From assembly GCA_964523895.1 (NCBI GenBank), contig CAZGBJ010000007.1, positions 42,258-106,257 on the forward strand: a DNA stretch of 64,000 nt, written 5' to 3'. The notes beneath the pieces were generated by a model. That model was not told the origin of the DNA, searched no databases, and saw only the letters and a list, made by a program, of their open reading frames with translations. The stretch's first letter is position 1. Every line of letters begins with the position of its first letter. This document shows positions 1-7,948 of this stretch, one piece after another. This DNA is from UBA7359 sp964523895 (GTDB lineage Bacteria > Pseudomonadota > Gammaproteobacteria > Eutrophobiales > Eutrophobiaceae). The position numbers were made by a program, and so were the translations under genes.

Positions 1-502
1 CAAATTCTACCAGACTTGAATGTGAAAAAAGAAAATCGTTATCAGGCATTGGCGTATGACAGCTCGCGCAATCCAGTTTATTGTCTTTTACTGTGCCATC
101 TGTTTTGTAAATGGCAAAACCCCAATCGCCGGCGCGTTGTGCGGCATCGAAACCGGCATCCCAGTTTGATCGTTTTTCCATGACAGCAACGGCAGCAAAT
201 TTACCTTTTTCAAAAAGTCCATCCGCACCGGTAATAGGTTTACCATCTTCCCCAGGGTTGGTTTTGTATACTTCCATAACAATTATTGCGCCATCGCCAA
301 GCTCTGCATCAGAAGCAGTATCAATGGCAATTTTATTGCCATAAAGTACGGCAAGCTGTTTACCATTTATACGATTGCGAGTGTCGTATTGAATGAATTC
401 TGATTTATAGCCTTCGGGATAGCTAACATGCTCAGGATTTCCCCCGGCATAAGCAATGCAACTGAGCGATAAAGCAAGTAATGCTGTTATGATTATTTTC
501 AT
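1..502 (-). CDS. Cytochrome P460 family protein, C-terminus cut by window edge
   Basis: Reads leftwards off the window edge with 167 open codons visible. Residues 1-19 look like a Sec signal peptide (hydrophobic core, small residues A-Y-A at the cleavage site), so a periplasmic location is expected. A c-type heme motif CASCH lies at residues 145-149, followed by TPMPDNDFLF. The preceding segment (GKFAAVAVMEK, DWGFAIY) fits the cytochrome P460 family, small periplasmic hemoproteins, some of which oxidise hydroxylamine. Substrate and the presence of the family's heme-lysine cross-link cannot be judged here. The ATG is 14 bases after the stop of the Sel1-repeat gene with GAGAG in the gap, so the two are probably co-transcribed. 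Confidence 0.8.
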   Translation of the reverse strand, partial: MKIIITALLALSLSCIAYAGGNPEHVSYPEGYKSEFIQYDTRNRINGKQLAVLYGNKIAIDTASDAELGDGAIIVMEVYKTNPGEDGKPITGADGLFEKGKFAAVAVMEKRSNWDAGFDAAQRAGDWGFAIYKTDGTVKDNKLDCASCHTPMPDNDFLFSHSSLVEF

Positions 503-516
503 TGTTTTACTCTCAT

Positions 517-1038
517 TTATTCGTTATCAACTTTAATAGGTTCATTAGGATCGACACCTTCTTTCGGCCCATACTTTTTTACATATTTTGCAATAAGTTT
601 GTCCGCTTCGCCAAGTTCTTCCTCTGAAAGTTTCTCTTTTGCTTTTTTAATCGCATTCAAAGAGAGTTGGTGCTCGTGTGCTGCGCCGACACTAAACCAG
701 ACATAGGCATATTCATAATCATTAGGTAGCCCTCTTCCTTTAAAATACAAGTTCCCTAGTTTGTATTGAGCCTGGGGAATCCTTTTTTCAGAAGCTTTAC
801 GAAACCATTTCCCAGCATTTTTATAATCTTGTTCAACGCCTTGGCCTTTCATATACATCATACCCATGTAATATTGTGCATAGCCATGGTCTGAAGTTTC
901 AGCAAGTGATTGCATGGTGGTAAATGCTTTGTCGTAATCTCCCATCATGAAGGCAACAACGCCATCATTGAAATCTGCACGAGCAGGAGAGGCAATTAGT
1001 GAAAGTAGTAAGATTAGTAAAGGGCTGATTTTTTTCAT
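517..1038 (-). CDS. Secreted Sel1-like repeat protein
   Basis: 173 residues. Residues 1-21 form a signal peptide (MKK, a leucine-rich core, cleavage after A-R-A), giving a periplasmic protein. After a TPR-like helix pair (DGVVAFMMGDYDKAFTTMQSLAE), Sel1 repeats follow at about residues 45-120, recognisable from YYMGMMYMKGQGVEQDY, A-KWFRKASE, LGNLYFKGRGLPNDYEYAYVWF. Sel1 repeats are alpha-solenoid scaffolds for protein contacts; no enzymatic motif is present and the partner is unknown. The C-terminal 40 residues are charged. It lies directly upstream of the cytochrome P460 gene in the same direction and may be its operon partner. Confidence 0.8.
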   Translation of the reverse strand: MKKISPLLILLLSLIASPARADFNDGVVAFMMGDYDKAFTTMQSLAETSDHGYAQYYMGMMYMKGQGVEQDYKNAGKWFRKASEKRIPQAQYKLGNLYFKGRGLPNDYEYAYVWFSVGAAHEHQLSLNAIKKAKEKLSEEELGEADKLIAKYVKKYGPKEGVDPNEPIKVDNE

Positions 1039-1198
1039 TATTAAAAACTCATTAGTTGGTATTAGCTGTTTAACTCTCGTAAAATGCGCCGTTTTCTTCC
1101 ATGCTAGGGCAGCAATGTTATTGTACTAATTGCTTAGTACACAAAAGCGATGAATTGTTTCATGCGGAACGAAAATTGTAAATATTATGAGGGGTTAA

Positions 1199-2215
1199 AT
1201 GACTGAATTTAGGGCATTTAGAGTATATAAGGAAGATAATCAGGTTGTCGGGCGTCTGCAAAGCCTGACATTTGATGATTTAACTCAAGGTGATGTCTTG
1301 ATAAAGGCGGCATATTCCTCGGTAAATTATAAAGATGCGCTTGCGGCAACCGGCGCAGGCAAGATAATTCGTGATTTTCCTTGTATTGCTGGTGTGGATG
1401 TATCCGGTACTGTAGTCAAATCTCAGGATAAGCGATTCAAGGAAGGCGATAAAGTTCTTGTGACTGGCTACGATTTTGGCGTAGCTCATGACGGTGGTTA
1501 TTCCGAATATGTCAGGGTGCCTGCAGAATGGATTGTGCCTTTGCCTGAATCAATGAGCTTGTTCGAAGCAATGGCGTTAGGTACGGCGGGTTTTACCGCT
1601 GCTTTGTGTATACAGCGGCTTGAGGAAAATAATCAAAGTCCGGAATTGGGGCAATTTATCGTAACTGGCGCGACAGGTGGTGTTGGTAATTTTGCTGTCG
1701 ATATTATGTCTTCATTAGGCTATGACGTGGTTGCTGTTACCGGAAAGCAAGATAGTCATGATTTGTTGTTTGAATTAGGTGCGGCTCATGTCTTGGATCG
1801 ACACAATATTAAGCTTGATGGTCCGCCAATGGAAAAAGGGCAATGGGGCGGTGCTATTGATAATGTCGGCGGTGAATTTCTTGCCTGGTTGACCAGAACG
1901 ACTAATCCCTGGGGAAATATTGCTTCTGTAGGACTGGCAGGAGGAAGTCAGTTGAATACCACAGTCATGCCTTTTATATTACGCGGCGTCAGTATTCTGG
2001 GTATTACTTCTTCAGGCTGCCCAACCGCTTATCGTCAACCGCTTTGGCAACGATTGGCAAGTGATTTGGCACCAAAACATCTGGATAAGATTGTGACGAA
2101 TACGATTGGACTGGAAGATTTACCTGAGATATTTGAAAAAATGTTGTCGGGTAAAACAACGGGAAGGACTGTTGTTGAAATTAATCCGACAGATCATCAT
2201 TCCGATGTGAAATAA
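1199..2215 (+). CDS. acuI: YhdH/AcuI-type quinone oxidoreductase (acrylyl-CoA reductase family)
   Basis: 338 residues, the usual length of the YhdH/AcuI branch of the medium-chain dehydrogenase superfamily. It has the N-terminal GroES-like domain (SSVNYKDALAATGAGKI, FPCIAGVDVSGTV) and a Rossmann domain with the nucleotide motif GATGGVGN near residue 155. No zinc-ligand cysteines are seen, as is normal for this branch. Characterised members reduce acryloyl-CoA to propionyl-CoA with NADPH, which detoxifies acrylate-type electrophiles. GAGGGG sits 5 bases before the ATG, a strong ribosome site. The 160-base gap to the divergent Sel1 gene must hold promoters for both; none is strong enough to call. 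Confidence 0.85.
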   Translation: MTEFRAFRVYKEDNQVVGRLQSLTFDDLTQGDVLIKAAYSSVNYKDALAATGAGKIIRDFPCIAGVDVSGTVVKSQDKRFKEGDKVLVTGYDFGVAHDGGYSEYVRVPAEWIVPLPESMSLFEAMALGTAGFTAALCIQRLEENNQSPELGQFIVTGATGGVGNFAVDIMSSLGYDVVAVTGKQDSHDLLFELGAAHVLDRHNIKLDGPPMEKGQWGGAIDNVGGEFLAWLTRTTNPWGNIASVGLAGGSQLNTTVMPFILRGVSILGITSSGCPTAYRQPLWQRLASDLAPKHLDKIVTNTIGLEDLPEIFEKMLSGKTTGRTVVEINPTDHHSDVK

Positions 2216-2266
2216 ATTGGAAAAAGCTATACTAATTATATACAAATAATATGCTTCAGGTGATAT

Positions 2267-2488
2267 ATGAAACAAAGACTTACTGCAATTATTGAGCGCG
2301 AAGGTGATGACTATGTCGCATTGTGTCCGGAATTGGATATTGCCAGTCAGGGAGAAACCATCGAGGCCGCAAGGGAGAACCTACGTGAAGCGCTGGAATT
2401 GTTTTTTGAGACTGCGTCTAGTCAGGAGCTTTCAGCACGCTTACATTCAGAAGTTTATGTGACACAGCTTGAGGTAGCCATTGGGTAA
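2267..2488 (+). CDS. hicB: HicB-type antitoxin
   Basis: 73 residues with the HicB partial-RNase-H fold pattern: an IEREGDDYVALCPEL strand pair, a GET turn, then IEAARENLREALELFFE. It is a short HicB with no separate C-terminal DNA-binding domain visible. AGGTGA 5-10 bases before the ATG is a good ribosome site. Full-length partners neutralise the mRNA-cutting toxin HicA. Here the partner reading frame begins within the last 8 bases of hicB and is frameshifted, so hicB may be a leftover antitoxin. It sits between acuI and leuC and may be co-transcribed with leuCD. Confidence 0.8.
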   Translation: MKQRLTAIIEREGDDYVALCPELDIASQGETIEAARENLREALELFFETASSQELSARLHSEVYVTQLEVAIG

Positions 2489-2706
2489 ACTGAAGGTATT
2501 ATCCGATAAAGCTGTATGTCAGATTCTTAAGCAACATACATTTCGTTGAAGTGCGAAGACGTGGCAGTCATGTTGTAATGCAAAGACAAAACTCTCTCGA
2601 AGAAACAATCACTGTGCCAGTGCCAAATCATAAAGAACTTCGTATTGGTACGTTATTATCAATCATTAGACAATCAGGATTATCCAGAGGCAAATTTGAA
2701 ACCTAA
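2481..2706 (+). pseudogene. hicA: Frameshifted hicA toxin remnant
   Basis: A TTG start overlapping the hicB stop begins MGKLKVLSDKAVCQILKQHTF, after which the frame hits TGA at once. Moving one base onward restores VEVRRRGSHVVMQRQ, then ITVPVPNHKELRIGTLLSIIRQSGL to a TAA at 2704-2706. Together these give a whole HicA (double-stranded-RNA-binding-like fold, with the catalytic His in GSHVVMQ), so a single extra base near 2548-2550 inactivates it. Everything else is intact, implying a recent lesion or a sequence error. The 3' end runs past the start codon of leuC. Confidence 0.85.
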
Positions 2707-4096
2707 AACACTTTACGACAAACTTTGGCATGATCATATCGTGCATGATTATGGAGATGGCACGGCATTAATTTATATTGACCGCCATCTTATCCATGAA
2801 GTTACCTCACCTCAGGCTTTTGAAGGGCTCAAACTGGCTGGTCGACAGCCCTGGCGTTTAAATACGAATTTGGCTGTGCCTGATCATAATGTTCCAACGG
2901 TTAATCGTGAGGTGATTGAAGATCCTGTTTCAAAACTTCAACTTGAAACATTGGATGCCAATTGTAAGGAAACCGGCATTACCAAATTCGATATGTTTGA
3001 TCCAAGACAAGGTATTGTTCATGTTATAGGACCTGAGCAAGGTGCTTCTTTACCGGGCATGACCATTGTTTGTGGAGATTCTCATACGTCAACTAATGGT
3101 GCATTGGGCGCAATGGCATTTGGCATAGGGACTTCTGAAGTTGAGCATGTGCTTGCAACACAATGTTTAGTGCTTAAGAAAGCCATGAATATGTTGATTA
3201 AAGTTAATGGGCAAGTTGGCAAAGGCATTACAGCTAAAGATATTGTGCTTGCCATTATTGGTGAAATTGGCACAGCAGGTGGAACCGGTTACACGATTGA
3301 GTTTGCCGGTGATGCTATTCGGGCTTTATCAATGGAAGGTCGGATGACAGTTTGTAATATGGGTATCGAAGCGGGTGCGCGTGTTGGACTAATCGCTGTT
3401 GATCAAAAGACCCTGGATTATGTCGAAGGACGTCCTTATTCTCCGAAAGGTGACGAGTGGGAGTGTGCTGTTGAATTATGGCGTGAACTAAAAAGTGATG
3501 ATGATGCCCATTTTGATAAAATTGTAGAACTTGATGCCGCAAAAATAGAACCACAAGTTACCTGGGGTACTTCTCCGGAAATGGTGGTACCTGTTAATGA
3601 TGCTGTTCCCAATCCTGCGGAAGCAGATAATGATGTTAAGCGTGAAGGTATTGAGAACGCTTTGAAGTATATGGATTTAATATCAGGTACTCCGATTACT
3701 GATATCAAAATTGATAAAGTGTTCATCGGTTCATGTACAAATTCTCGTATTGAAGACTTACGTGAAGCGGCGGCAGTAGTGAAAGGTAAAAAAGTAGCGA
3801 GTAATGTTAAGTTGGCTATGGTGGTTCCTGGTTCCGGTTTAGTTAAACAACAAGCGGAAGACGAAGGTTTGCAAGATATTTTTATTGAATCAGGATTTGA
3901 ATGGCGTGAACCCGGTTGTTCGATGTGTTTAGGCATGAATCCGGATCAGCTTGAGCCCGGTGAACGATGTGCTTCGACTTCAAACAGAAACTTTGAAGGC
4001 CGGCAGGGAGAAGGTGGGCGTACACATCTTGTTAGTCCAGGCATGGCTGCGGCGGCAGGCATTGCCGGTCATTTTGTCGATGTAAGAAAACTCTGA
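2696..4096 (+). CDS. leuC: 3-isopropylmalate dehydratase large subunit
   Basis: 466 residues from TTG at 2696, exactly the normal LeuC length. It begins MKPKTLYDKLWHDHIV as in the family, and AGAGG lies 6 bases upstream. An in-frame TTG at 2645 would add 17 residues encoded inside hicA and is not supported. LeuC is an aconitase-family enzyme that, with LeuD, isomerises 2- to 3-isopropylmalate in leucine synthesis. The three [4Fe-4S] ligands are visible in SCTNSR and CSMCLGMN, together with GDSHTST. The start overlaps the decayed hicA by 11 bases, so leuC translation may be coupled to the toxin-antitoxin reading frames. leuD follows after 9 bases. Confidence 0.97.
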   Translation: MKPKTLYDKLWHDHIVHDYGDGTALIYIDRHLIHEVTSPQAFEGLKLAGRQPWRLNTNLAVPDHNVPTVNREVIEDPVSKLQLETLDANCKETGITKFDMFDPRQGIVHVIGPEQGASLPGMTIVCGDSHTSTNGALGAMAFGIGTSEVEHVLATQCLVLKKAMNMLIKVNGQVGKGITAKDIVLAIIGEIGTAGGTGYTIEFAGDAIRALSMEGRMTVCNMGIEAGARVGLIAVDQKTLDYVEGRPYSPKGDEWECAVELWRELKSDDDAHFDKIVELDAAKIEPQVTWGTSPEMVVPVNDAVPNPAEADNDVKREGIENALKYMDLISGTPITDIKIDKVFIGSCTNSRIEDLREAAAVVKGKKVASNVKLAMVVPGSGLVKQQAEDEGLQDIFIESGFEWREPGCSMCLGMNPDQLEPGERCASTSNRNFEGRQGEGGRTHLVSPGMAAAAGIAGHFVDVRKL

Positions 4097-4105
4097 GGAA
4101 TAGTG

Positions 4106-4750
4106 ATGGAAAAATTTAATACATTTACCGGAGTCATCGCACCGTTGGATAGGTCCAATGTTGATACGGATGCGATTATTCCAAAGCAATTCCTAAAGTC
4201 GATTAAACGAAGTGGTTTTGGTCCTAATTTGTTTGATGCCTGGCGATACCTTGATTCAACTAACAGTGAAAATGGAACGAGAAAAATCAATTCTAATTTT
4301 GTGTTAAATCAATCACCTTATGATAAAGCCGAAATATTATTAGCCAGAGAAAATTTTGGTTGTGGTTCGTCAAGAGAACATGCGGTATGGGCAATGACGG
4401 ATTTTGGTTTTAAAGTTGTGTTAGCGCCCAGCTTTGGCGATATCTTTTATAGTAATTCATTCAAAAATGGTTTTTTACCAATTAGATTAAAGTCAGAAGA
4501 AATTGATTCTTTATTTAATTCTGTTCAATCAAATAATGGTTTTAAAGTAACGATTAATCTAGATGAACAATTTGTAGAAACTCAGGAAAAAGAAAGGCTT
4601 GAGTTTGATGTTGACTCAGGGTTGAAAGAACGCTTGCTTAAAGGTTTAGATGATATCGGACTTACTTTAGCTCATGCAGACGAAATTCGTGAATATGAAC
4701 AGAGCAGGGCAAAGATAACTCCCTGGTTATTTAAAGAACTGTCAGCATAG
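4106..4750 (+). CDS. leuD: 3-isopropylmalate dehydratase small subunit
   Basis: 214 residues, a typical LeuD swivel-domain subunit: FTGVIAPLDRSNVDTDAIIPKQFLK, the substrate-loop motif ENFGCGSSREHA, and a C-terminal HADEIREYE. ATG 4106 is preferred over GTG 4103 because GAGGA is at 4095-4099, with ordinary spacing to the ATG. It forms the heterodimeric isomerase with LeuC. The usual next gene, leuB, is absent; a methyltransferase gene follows instead. Confidence 0.96.
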   Translation: MEKFNTFTGVIAPLDRSNVDTDAIIPKQFLKSIKRSGFGPNLFDAWRYLDSTNSENGTRKINSNFVLNQSPYDKAEILLARENFGCGSSREHAVWAMTDFGFKVVLAPSFGDIFYSNSFKNGFLPIRLKSEEIDSLFNSVQSNNGFKVTINLDEQFVETQEKERLEFDVDSGLKERLLKGLDDIGLTLAHADEIREYEQSRAKITPWLFKELSA

Positions 4751-4775
4751 CTAAAAGATAGCCTGATTATCAGTT

Positions 4776-5609
4776 ATGACGAAAGAAAACTATGATTCGA
4801 ATGTCATTGATGATTTTGGCGATGAGTGGGCTGCATACGATCAATCTTCAGTAAACCATGACGAACTGGAAAAACAATTTTTAGATTACTTTAAATTATT
4901 TTCATGGAATGAAAATATCACAAATGGTATGGGTGCTGATTTTGGTTGTGGTTCAGGTCGGTGGGCAAGGTTTGTCGCGGATAAAGTCGATTCACTCATA
5001 TGTATTGATGCGAGTGATAAAGCAGTTAATGTTGCTAAAAAGAATCTGGCAGACAAGAGTAATTGCCGCGTTATGCAAGCTAAAGTAGGAGAGTTGCCGA
5101 TTCCAGATAATTCATTGGACTTTGCTTATTCTTTAGGTGTGCTGCATCATTTGCCTGATACGGCTGAAGCAATAAAGAATTGTAGTAATAAATTAAAATC
5201 CGGCGCGCCTTTTTTAATCTATCTTTATTATGCCTTTGATAATCGCCCAAAATGGTTTTCTTTAATCTGGAAATGTTCGGATATTTTTAGAAGAATCATT
5301 TCCAGGATGCCTTTTTCTATTAAATACCCGTTGAGTAATATCATTGCTGCCGTTGTTTATTATCCATTAGCAAGATTGACTTTGTTGGCTGAGAAAATGG
5401 GAGTAGATATAAAAAATGTACCGTTAACTGAATATCGCGCCAAAAGTTTTTACACAATGAGAACCGATGCACTTGATCGATTTGGAACTCGACTGGAAAA
5501 TCGATTTACTCAAATTCAAATAAAAAAGATGATGGAAGATGCAGGACTGATTGATATTCAGTTTTCCGATATTGCGCCGTATTGGTGTGCCATAGGAACC
5601 AAACTTTAA
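4776..5609 (+). CDS. Class I SAM-dependent methyltransferase
   Basis: 277 residues with a Rossmann methyltransferase core: motif I GADFGCGSGRWARF near residue 55, acidic loop CIDASDKAVNVAKKN, motif DNSLDFAYSLGVLHHLPDT (motifs IV-V). This is the Methyltransf_11/UbiE-like pattern. The C-terminal third has hydrophobic stretches (LSNIIAAVVYYPLARLTLLAEKMG) that may contact a lipid or a hydrophobic substrate. Substrate unknown. It lies 25 bases after leuD and 18 before gltX, so it is probably in the same transcript, a non-standard arrangement for the leu genes. Confidence 0.8.
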   Translation: MTKENYDSNVIDDFGDEWAAYDQSSVNHDELEKQFLDYFKLFSWNENITNGMGADFGCGSGRWARFVADKVDSLICIDASDKAVNVAKKNLADKSNCRVMQAKVGELPIPDNSLDFAYSLGVLHHLPDTAEAIKNCSNKLKSGAPFLIYLYYAFDNRPKWFSLIWKCSDIFRRIISRMPFSIKYPLSNIIAAVVYYPLARLTLLAEKMGVDIKNVPLTEYRAKSFYTMRTDALDRFGTRLENRFTQIQIKKMMEDAGLIDIQFSDIAPYWCAIGTKL

Positions 5610-5627
5610 AATTTATATAAAATAATA

Positions 5628-7031
5628 ATGACAATGAAGACACGCTTTGCGCCTAGCCCTACGGGTTTATTACATATTGGTGGTATCCGTACGGCTTTAT
5701 TTTCCTGGTTAGTTGCAAAACATAATAGTGGAAAGTTTGTTTTACGGATTGAAGACACGGATCGTGAACGTTCTACTGATGAAGCGGTTGAGGTTATTCT
5801 TGATGGAATGAAATGGTTAGGTCTGGATCATGATGAAGGGCCTTTTTATCAGACTCAGAGATTTGATCGATATACAGAAGTGATCGAACAATTATTAGAA
5901 GCAGGGCATGCTTATCGTTGTACTTGTTCGAAGGATAGAGTCGAGAAGATCAGAAATGAGGCGATGTCTCGTGGTGATAAACCACGATACGATGGTCATT
6001 GTCGAGCATTAACCCTGACTGATAGTAATTCAGTTATTCGTTTTAAGACTCCCACAGACGGACAGGTTATAGTCGATGACCGAGTGCAAGGAAAAGTTGT
6101 TTTTGAAAATAGCGAGTTAGATGACTTAATTATTGCGCGATCAGATGGAACGCCAACCTATAATTTAACCGTCGTTGTTGATGATATGGATATGGAAATA
6201 ACCGATATCATTCGTGGTGATGATCATCTGAATAATACGCCAAGACAAATAAACATATTAAAAGCCCTGGGCGTACAAATACCTTATTATGCGCATATTC
6301 CTATGATACTTGGACCTGATGGAAAAAAATTATCGAAACGCGATGGCGCGGCAAGTGTATTGCAATATCGAGAAGATGGCTATTTACCAGAAGCGTTATT
6401 AAATTATCTGGTTAGACTTGGTTGGTCAAAAGAGGATCAGGAAATATTTAGTATTGAAGAAATGATTTCTGAATTCGATATTAAAGATGTTAATAAATCA
6501 GCTTCAAGCATTAATCCTGATAAATTGCTTTGGTTAAATCAACATTATTTGAAGAATGCGGAAAATACATCGTTGGTTGAGCCACTAGCTGAACTATTTA
6601 AAGTAATGGATTTATCAACAGATGTTGGTCCTGATTTAGAAGAATTGATTGATGTACAGAAACATCGCACCGAAACGTTAAAGGATATGGCGGAACAAAG
6701 TGTGCTTTTCTATCAAGATTTTGATGAATATGCTGAAAAAGCGGCAAAGAAGCATTTGCGCCCAGTGATACTAGAACCACTACAGGCACTTTATGAGTCG
6801 TTGAAGGATATCAATGACTGGAGTAATGAGAATATTAAAGGGGCTATTGAACAAACGGCGGAAAAGTTCGAGATGAAAATGGGTAAATTGGCTCAACCGT
6901 TACGAGTTGCTGTTACAGGCACCGGTATTTCCCCTAGCATTGATGATACTTTGCACTTGTTAGGACAACAGAGAAGTCTGGGCAGATTACGCAAAGGCAT
7001 TGAATTTATTGAGGATCGTAGTTCATCTTGA
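5628..7031 (+). CDS. gltX: Glutamate--tRNA ligase
   Basis: 467 residues, normal for a bacterial class I GluRS. It has the ATP-binding HIGH-type signature FAPSPTGLLHIGGIRTALF at the N-terminus, YRCTCSKDR (the zinc-finger remnant) near residue 100, GDDHLNNTPRQ and the KMSKS-type loop KKLSKRDGA near residue 240, then a helical anticodon-binding domain. ATG 5628 and ATG 5634 are both possible; neither has a strong ribosome site. It charges tRNA-Glu, whose gene is encoded about 180 bases downstream. The stop codon overlaps the -35 box of the tRNA promoter. Confidence 0.97.
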   Translation: MTMKTRFAPSPTGLLHIGGIRTALFSWLVAKHNSGKFVLRIEDTDRERSTDEAVEVILDGMKWLGLDHDEGPFYQTQRFDRYTEVIEQLLEAGHAYRCTCSKDRVEKIRNEAMSRGDKPRYDGHCRALTLTDSNSVIRFKTPTDGQVIVDDRVQGKVVFENSELDDLIIARSDGTPTYNLTVVVDDMDMEITDIIRGDDHLNNTPRQINILKALGVQIPYYAHIPMILGPDGKKLSKRDGAASVLQYREDGYLPEALLNYLVRLGWSKEDQEIFSIEEMISEFDIKDVNKSASSINPDKLLWLNQHYLKNAENTSLVEPLAELFKVMDLSTDVGPDLEELIDVQKHRTETLKDMAEQSVLFYQDFDEYAEKAAKKHLRPVILEPLQALYESLKDINDWSNENIKGAIEQTAEKFEMKMGKLAQPLRVAVTGTGISPSIDDTLHLLGQQRSLGRLRKGIEFIEDRSSS

Positions 7032-7056
7032 CAGGTTTCAGGCTCTCAAGTAGAGT
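7028..7056 (+). promoter_or_regulatory. Sigma70-type promoter of the tRNA operon
   Basis: A consensus -35 TTGACA (7028-7033) is followed after exactly 17 bases by -10 TAGAGT (7051-7056), then the GC-rich discriminator CCGCCG. This arrangement is typical of stringently controlled stable-RNA promoters. The predicted start near 7063 is about 25 bases before tRNA-Ala. The -35 box overlaps the gltX stop codon. Confidence 0.75.
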
Positions 7057-7088
7057 CCGCCGTCTTGTTGAGATTAGCAGTTTTATTT

Positions 7089-7164
7089 GGGGCTATAGCT
7101 CAGCTGGGAGAGCGCTTGCGTGGCACGCAAGAGGTCGGCGGTTCGATCCCGCCTAGCTCCACCA
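7089..7164 (+). tRNA. tRNA-Ala (anticodon GGC)
   Basis: 76 bases including encoded CCA. Acceptor arms GGGGCTA and TAGCTCC pair with one G-T; D-loop AGCTCAGCTGGGAGAGC; anticodon stem-loop TTGCGTGGCACGCAA with anticodon GGC; T-arm GGCGGTTCGATCCCGCC. First gene of a two-tRNA unit. Confidence 0.97.
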
Positions 7165-7209
7165 ATATATATTTTAAGTAGGCTGTTTTTCAGGACATAT
7201 ACAAATATT

Positions 7210-7285
7210 GTCCCCATCGTCTAGAGGCCTAGGACACTGCCCTTTCACGGCGGCAACAGGGGTTCGAATCCCCTTGGGGACGCCA
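7210..7285 (+). tRNA. tRNA-Glu (anticodon TTC)
   Basis: 76 bases including encoded CCA. Acceptor arms GTCCCCA and TGGGGAC pair; anticodon loop CTTTCAC with anticodon TTC; T-loop GGTTCGAATCC. The last 19 bases recur at 7425-7443, as is typical when an integrase has used the tRNA 3' end as attachment site. Confidence 0.97.
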
Positions 7286-7324
7286 ATATTAAAAAAGCAG
7301 CTTTATAGCTGTTTTTTTAATATT
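7285..7324 (+). terminator. Hairpin terminator after tRNA-Glu
   Basis: An 18-bp stem (7285-7302 with 7307-7324, one G-T pair) around the loop TTAT. The stem core is GCAGCT/AGCTG, and the right arm contains seven T. The left arm has the matching A run, so it could work in both directions. Confidence 0.75.
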
Positions 7325-7443
7325 GATTTATTAAACGATGAGAACCAGTTCGACAAATTTGTCAGGAACAAATTTGAACGGTCGAAGACCGGCCCGCAGG
7401 GTGGAGCACATGGAAGTGCGAAATAATCCCCTTGGGGACGCCA
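7325..7443 (+). repeat. Structured segment ending in a 19-bp copy of the tRNA-Glu 3' end
   Basis: The 19 bases AATCCCCTTGGGGACGCCA at 7267-7285 (tRNA 3' end) are repeated exactly at 7425-7443. The segment between them holds several small palindromes: ACAAATTTGT/AACAAATTTG around 7358-7378, TTCGAC...GTCGAA, and GCAC-N6-GTGC near 7408-7419. It has no credible reading frame. It looks like an attachment-site scar or a tRNA-associated repeat. Confidence 0.6.
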
Positions 7444-7448
7444 TACAT

Positions 7449-7474
7449 AAAGCCCACGTATATGTGGGCTTTTT
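7449..7474 (+). terminator. Rho-independent terminator
   Basis: A 9-bp perfect stem AAAGCCCAC/GTGGGCTTT with loop GTATAT and a trailing T run. It stands between the tRNA unit and the convergent XRE-type gene, and may serve both directions. Confidence 0.8.
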
Positions 7475-7504
7475 AATTTAGTAATTTATAGTTCAGTTCT
7501 TCCT

Positions 7505-7843
7505 CTAAGCCATTGCCTGATTTGTGGTAGTTAGGGTAAACACATGACGTTTGCCGATAGTCTTGGTTTCCAGTCTATGTCCAAGGCGAACAAATTTATC
7601 CATTAAATAATCAATAGTGTATTGATCAAATTTTGTTGGGCTACAAATAGCGCTGACTTCTGGTTGTTTAATGCCGAGAATTTCTGCGGCTTTTGCCTGA
7701 GTCAGTTTGTGCTTCTTCAAATGTGTTCGAATAGCACAAGACAGGTCAGCCTTAACCTTCAGCACTGCTGCAGTTCCATCATCGAAACCGATGTCTTTGA
7801 AGACGTTGCCGGATGATGAGGTCATTTTACTTATGTTTTTCAT
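7505..7843 (-). CDS. XRE-family helix-turn-helix regulator, HigA-like orphan antitoxin
   Basis: 112 residues from ATG 7843, which has GAGAG 7 bases upstream; a GTG at 7867 would add 8 residues. A helix-turn-helix spans roughly residues 45-75 (LTQAKAAEILGIKQPEVSAI), preceded by NVFKDIGFDDGTAAVLKVKADL. This is the layout of HTH_37-type antitoxins that pair with RelE/Gp49-like toxins. The C-terminus (LGHRLETKTIGKRHVFTL) also fits. No intact toxin gene is adjacent: the upstream 100 bases carry only a short open stretch ending KNEIENILKQ, then the MITE begins. It is convergent with the tRNA unit. Confidence 0.7.
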   Translation of the reverse strand: MKNISKMTSSSGNVFKDIGFDDGTAAVLKVKADLSCAIRTHLKKHKLTQAKAAEILGIKQPEVSAICSPTKFDQYTIDYLMDKFVRLGHRLETKTIGKRHVFTLTTTNQAMA

Positions 7844-7948
7844 GTCTTTACTCTCTTTTGTGGTCACACTTACGGCCGCTGACCTAGCTACTGTTTCAGT
7901 ATATTTTCAATCTCATTCTTAGAGTCTTATGGAAATATTAATATTTAA

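Noticed and set aside
2645..2695. Longer leuC start adding 17 residues
   Set aside because: The extension is encoded in the hicA overlap, has no family match, and TTG 2696 has AGAGG at correct spacing and gives the normal 466 residues.
7208..7426. 72-codon open frame across tRNA-Glu
   Set aside because: It covers the tRNA gene and both repeat copies, with no ribosome site; spurious.
7868..7948. Remnant of a RelE-like toxin
   Set aside because: Only about a dozen suggestive codons are visible, too little to annotate as a pseudogene.
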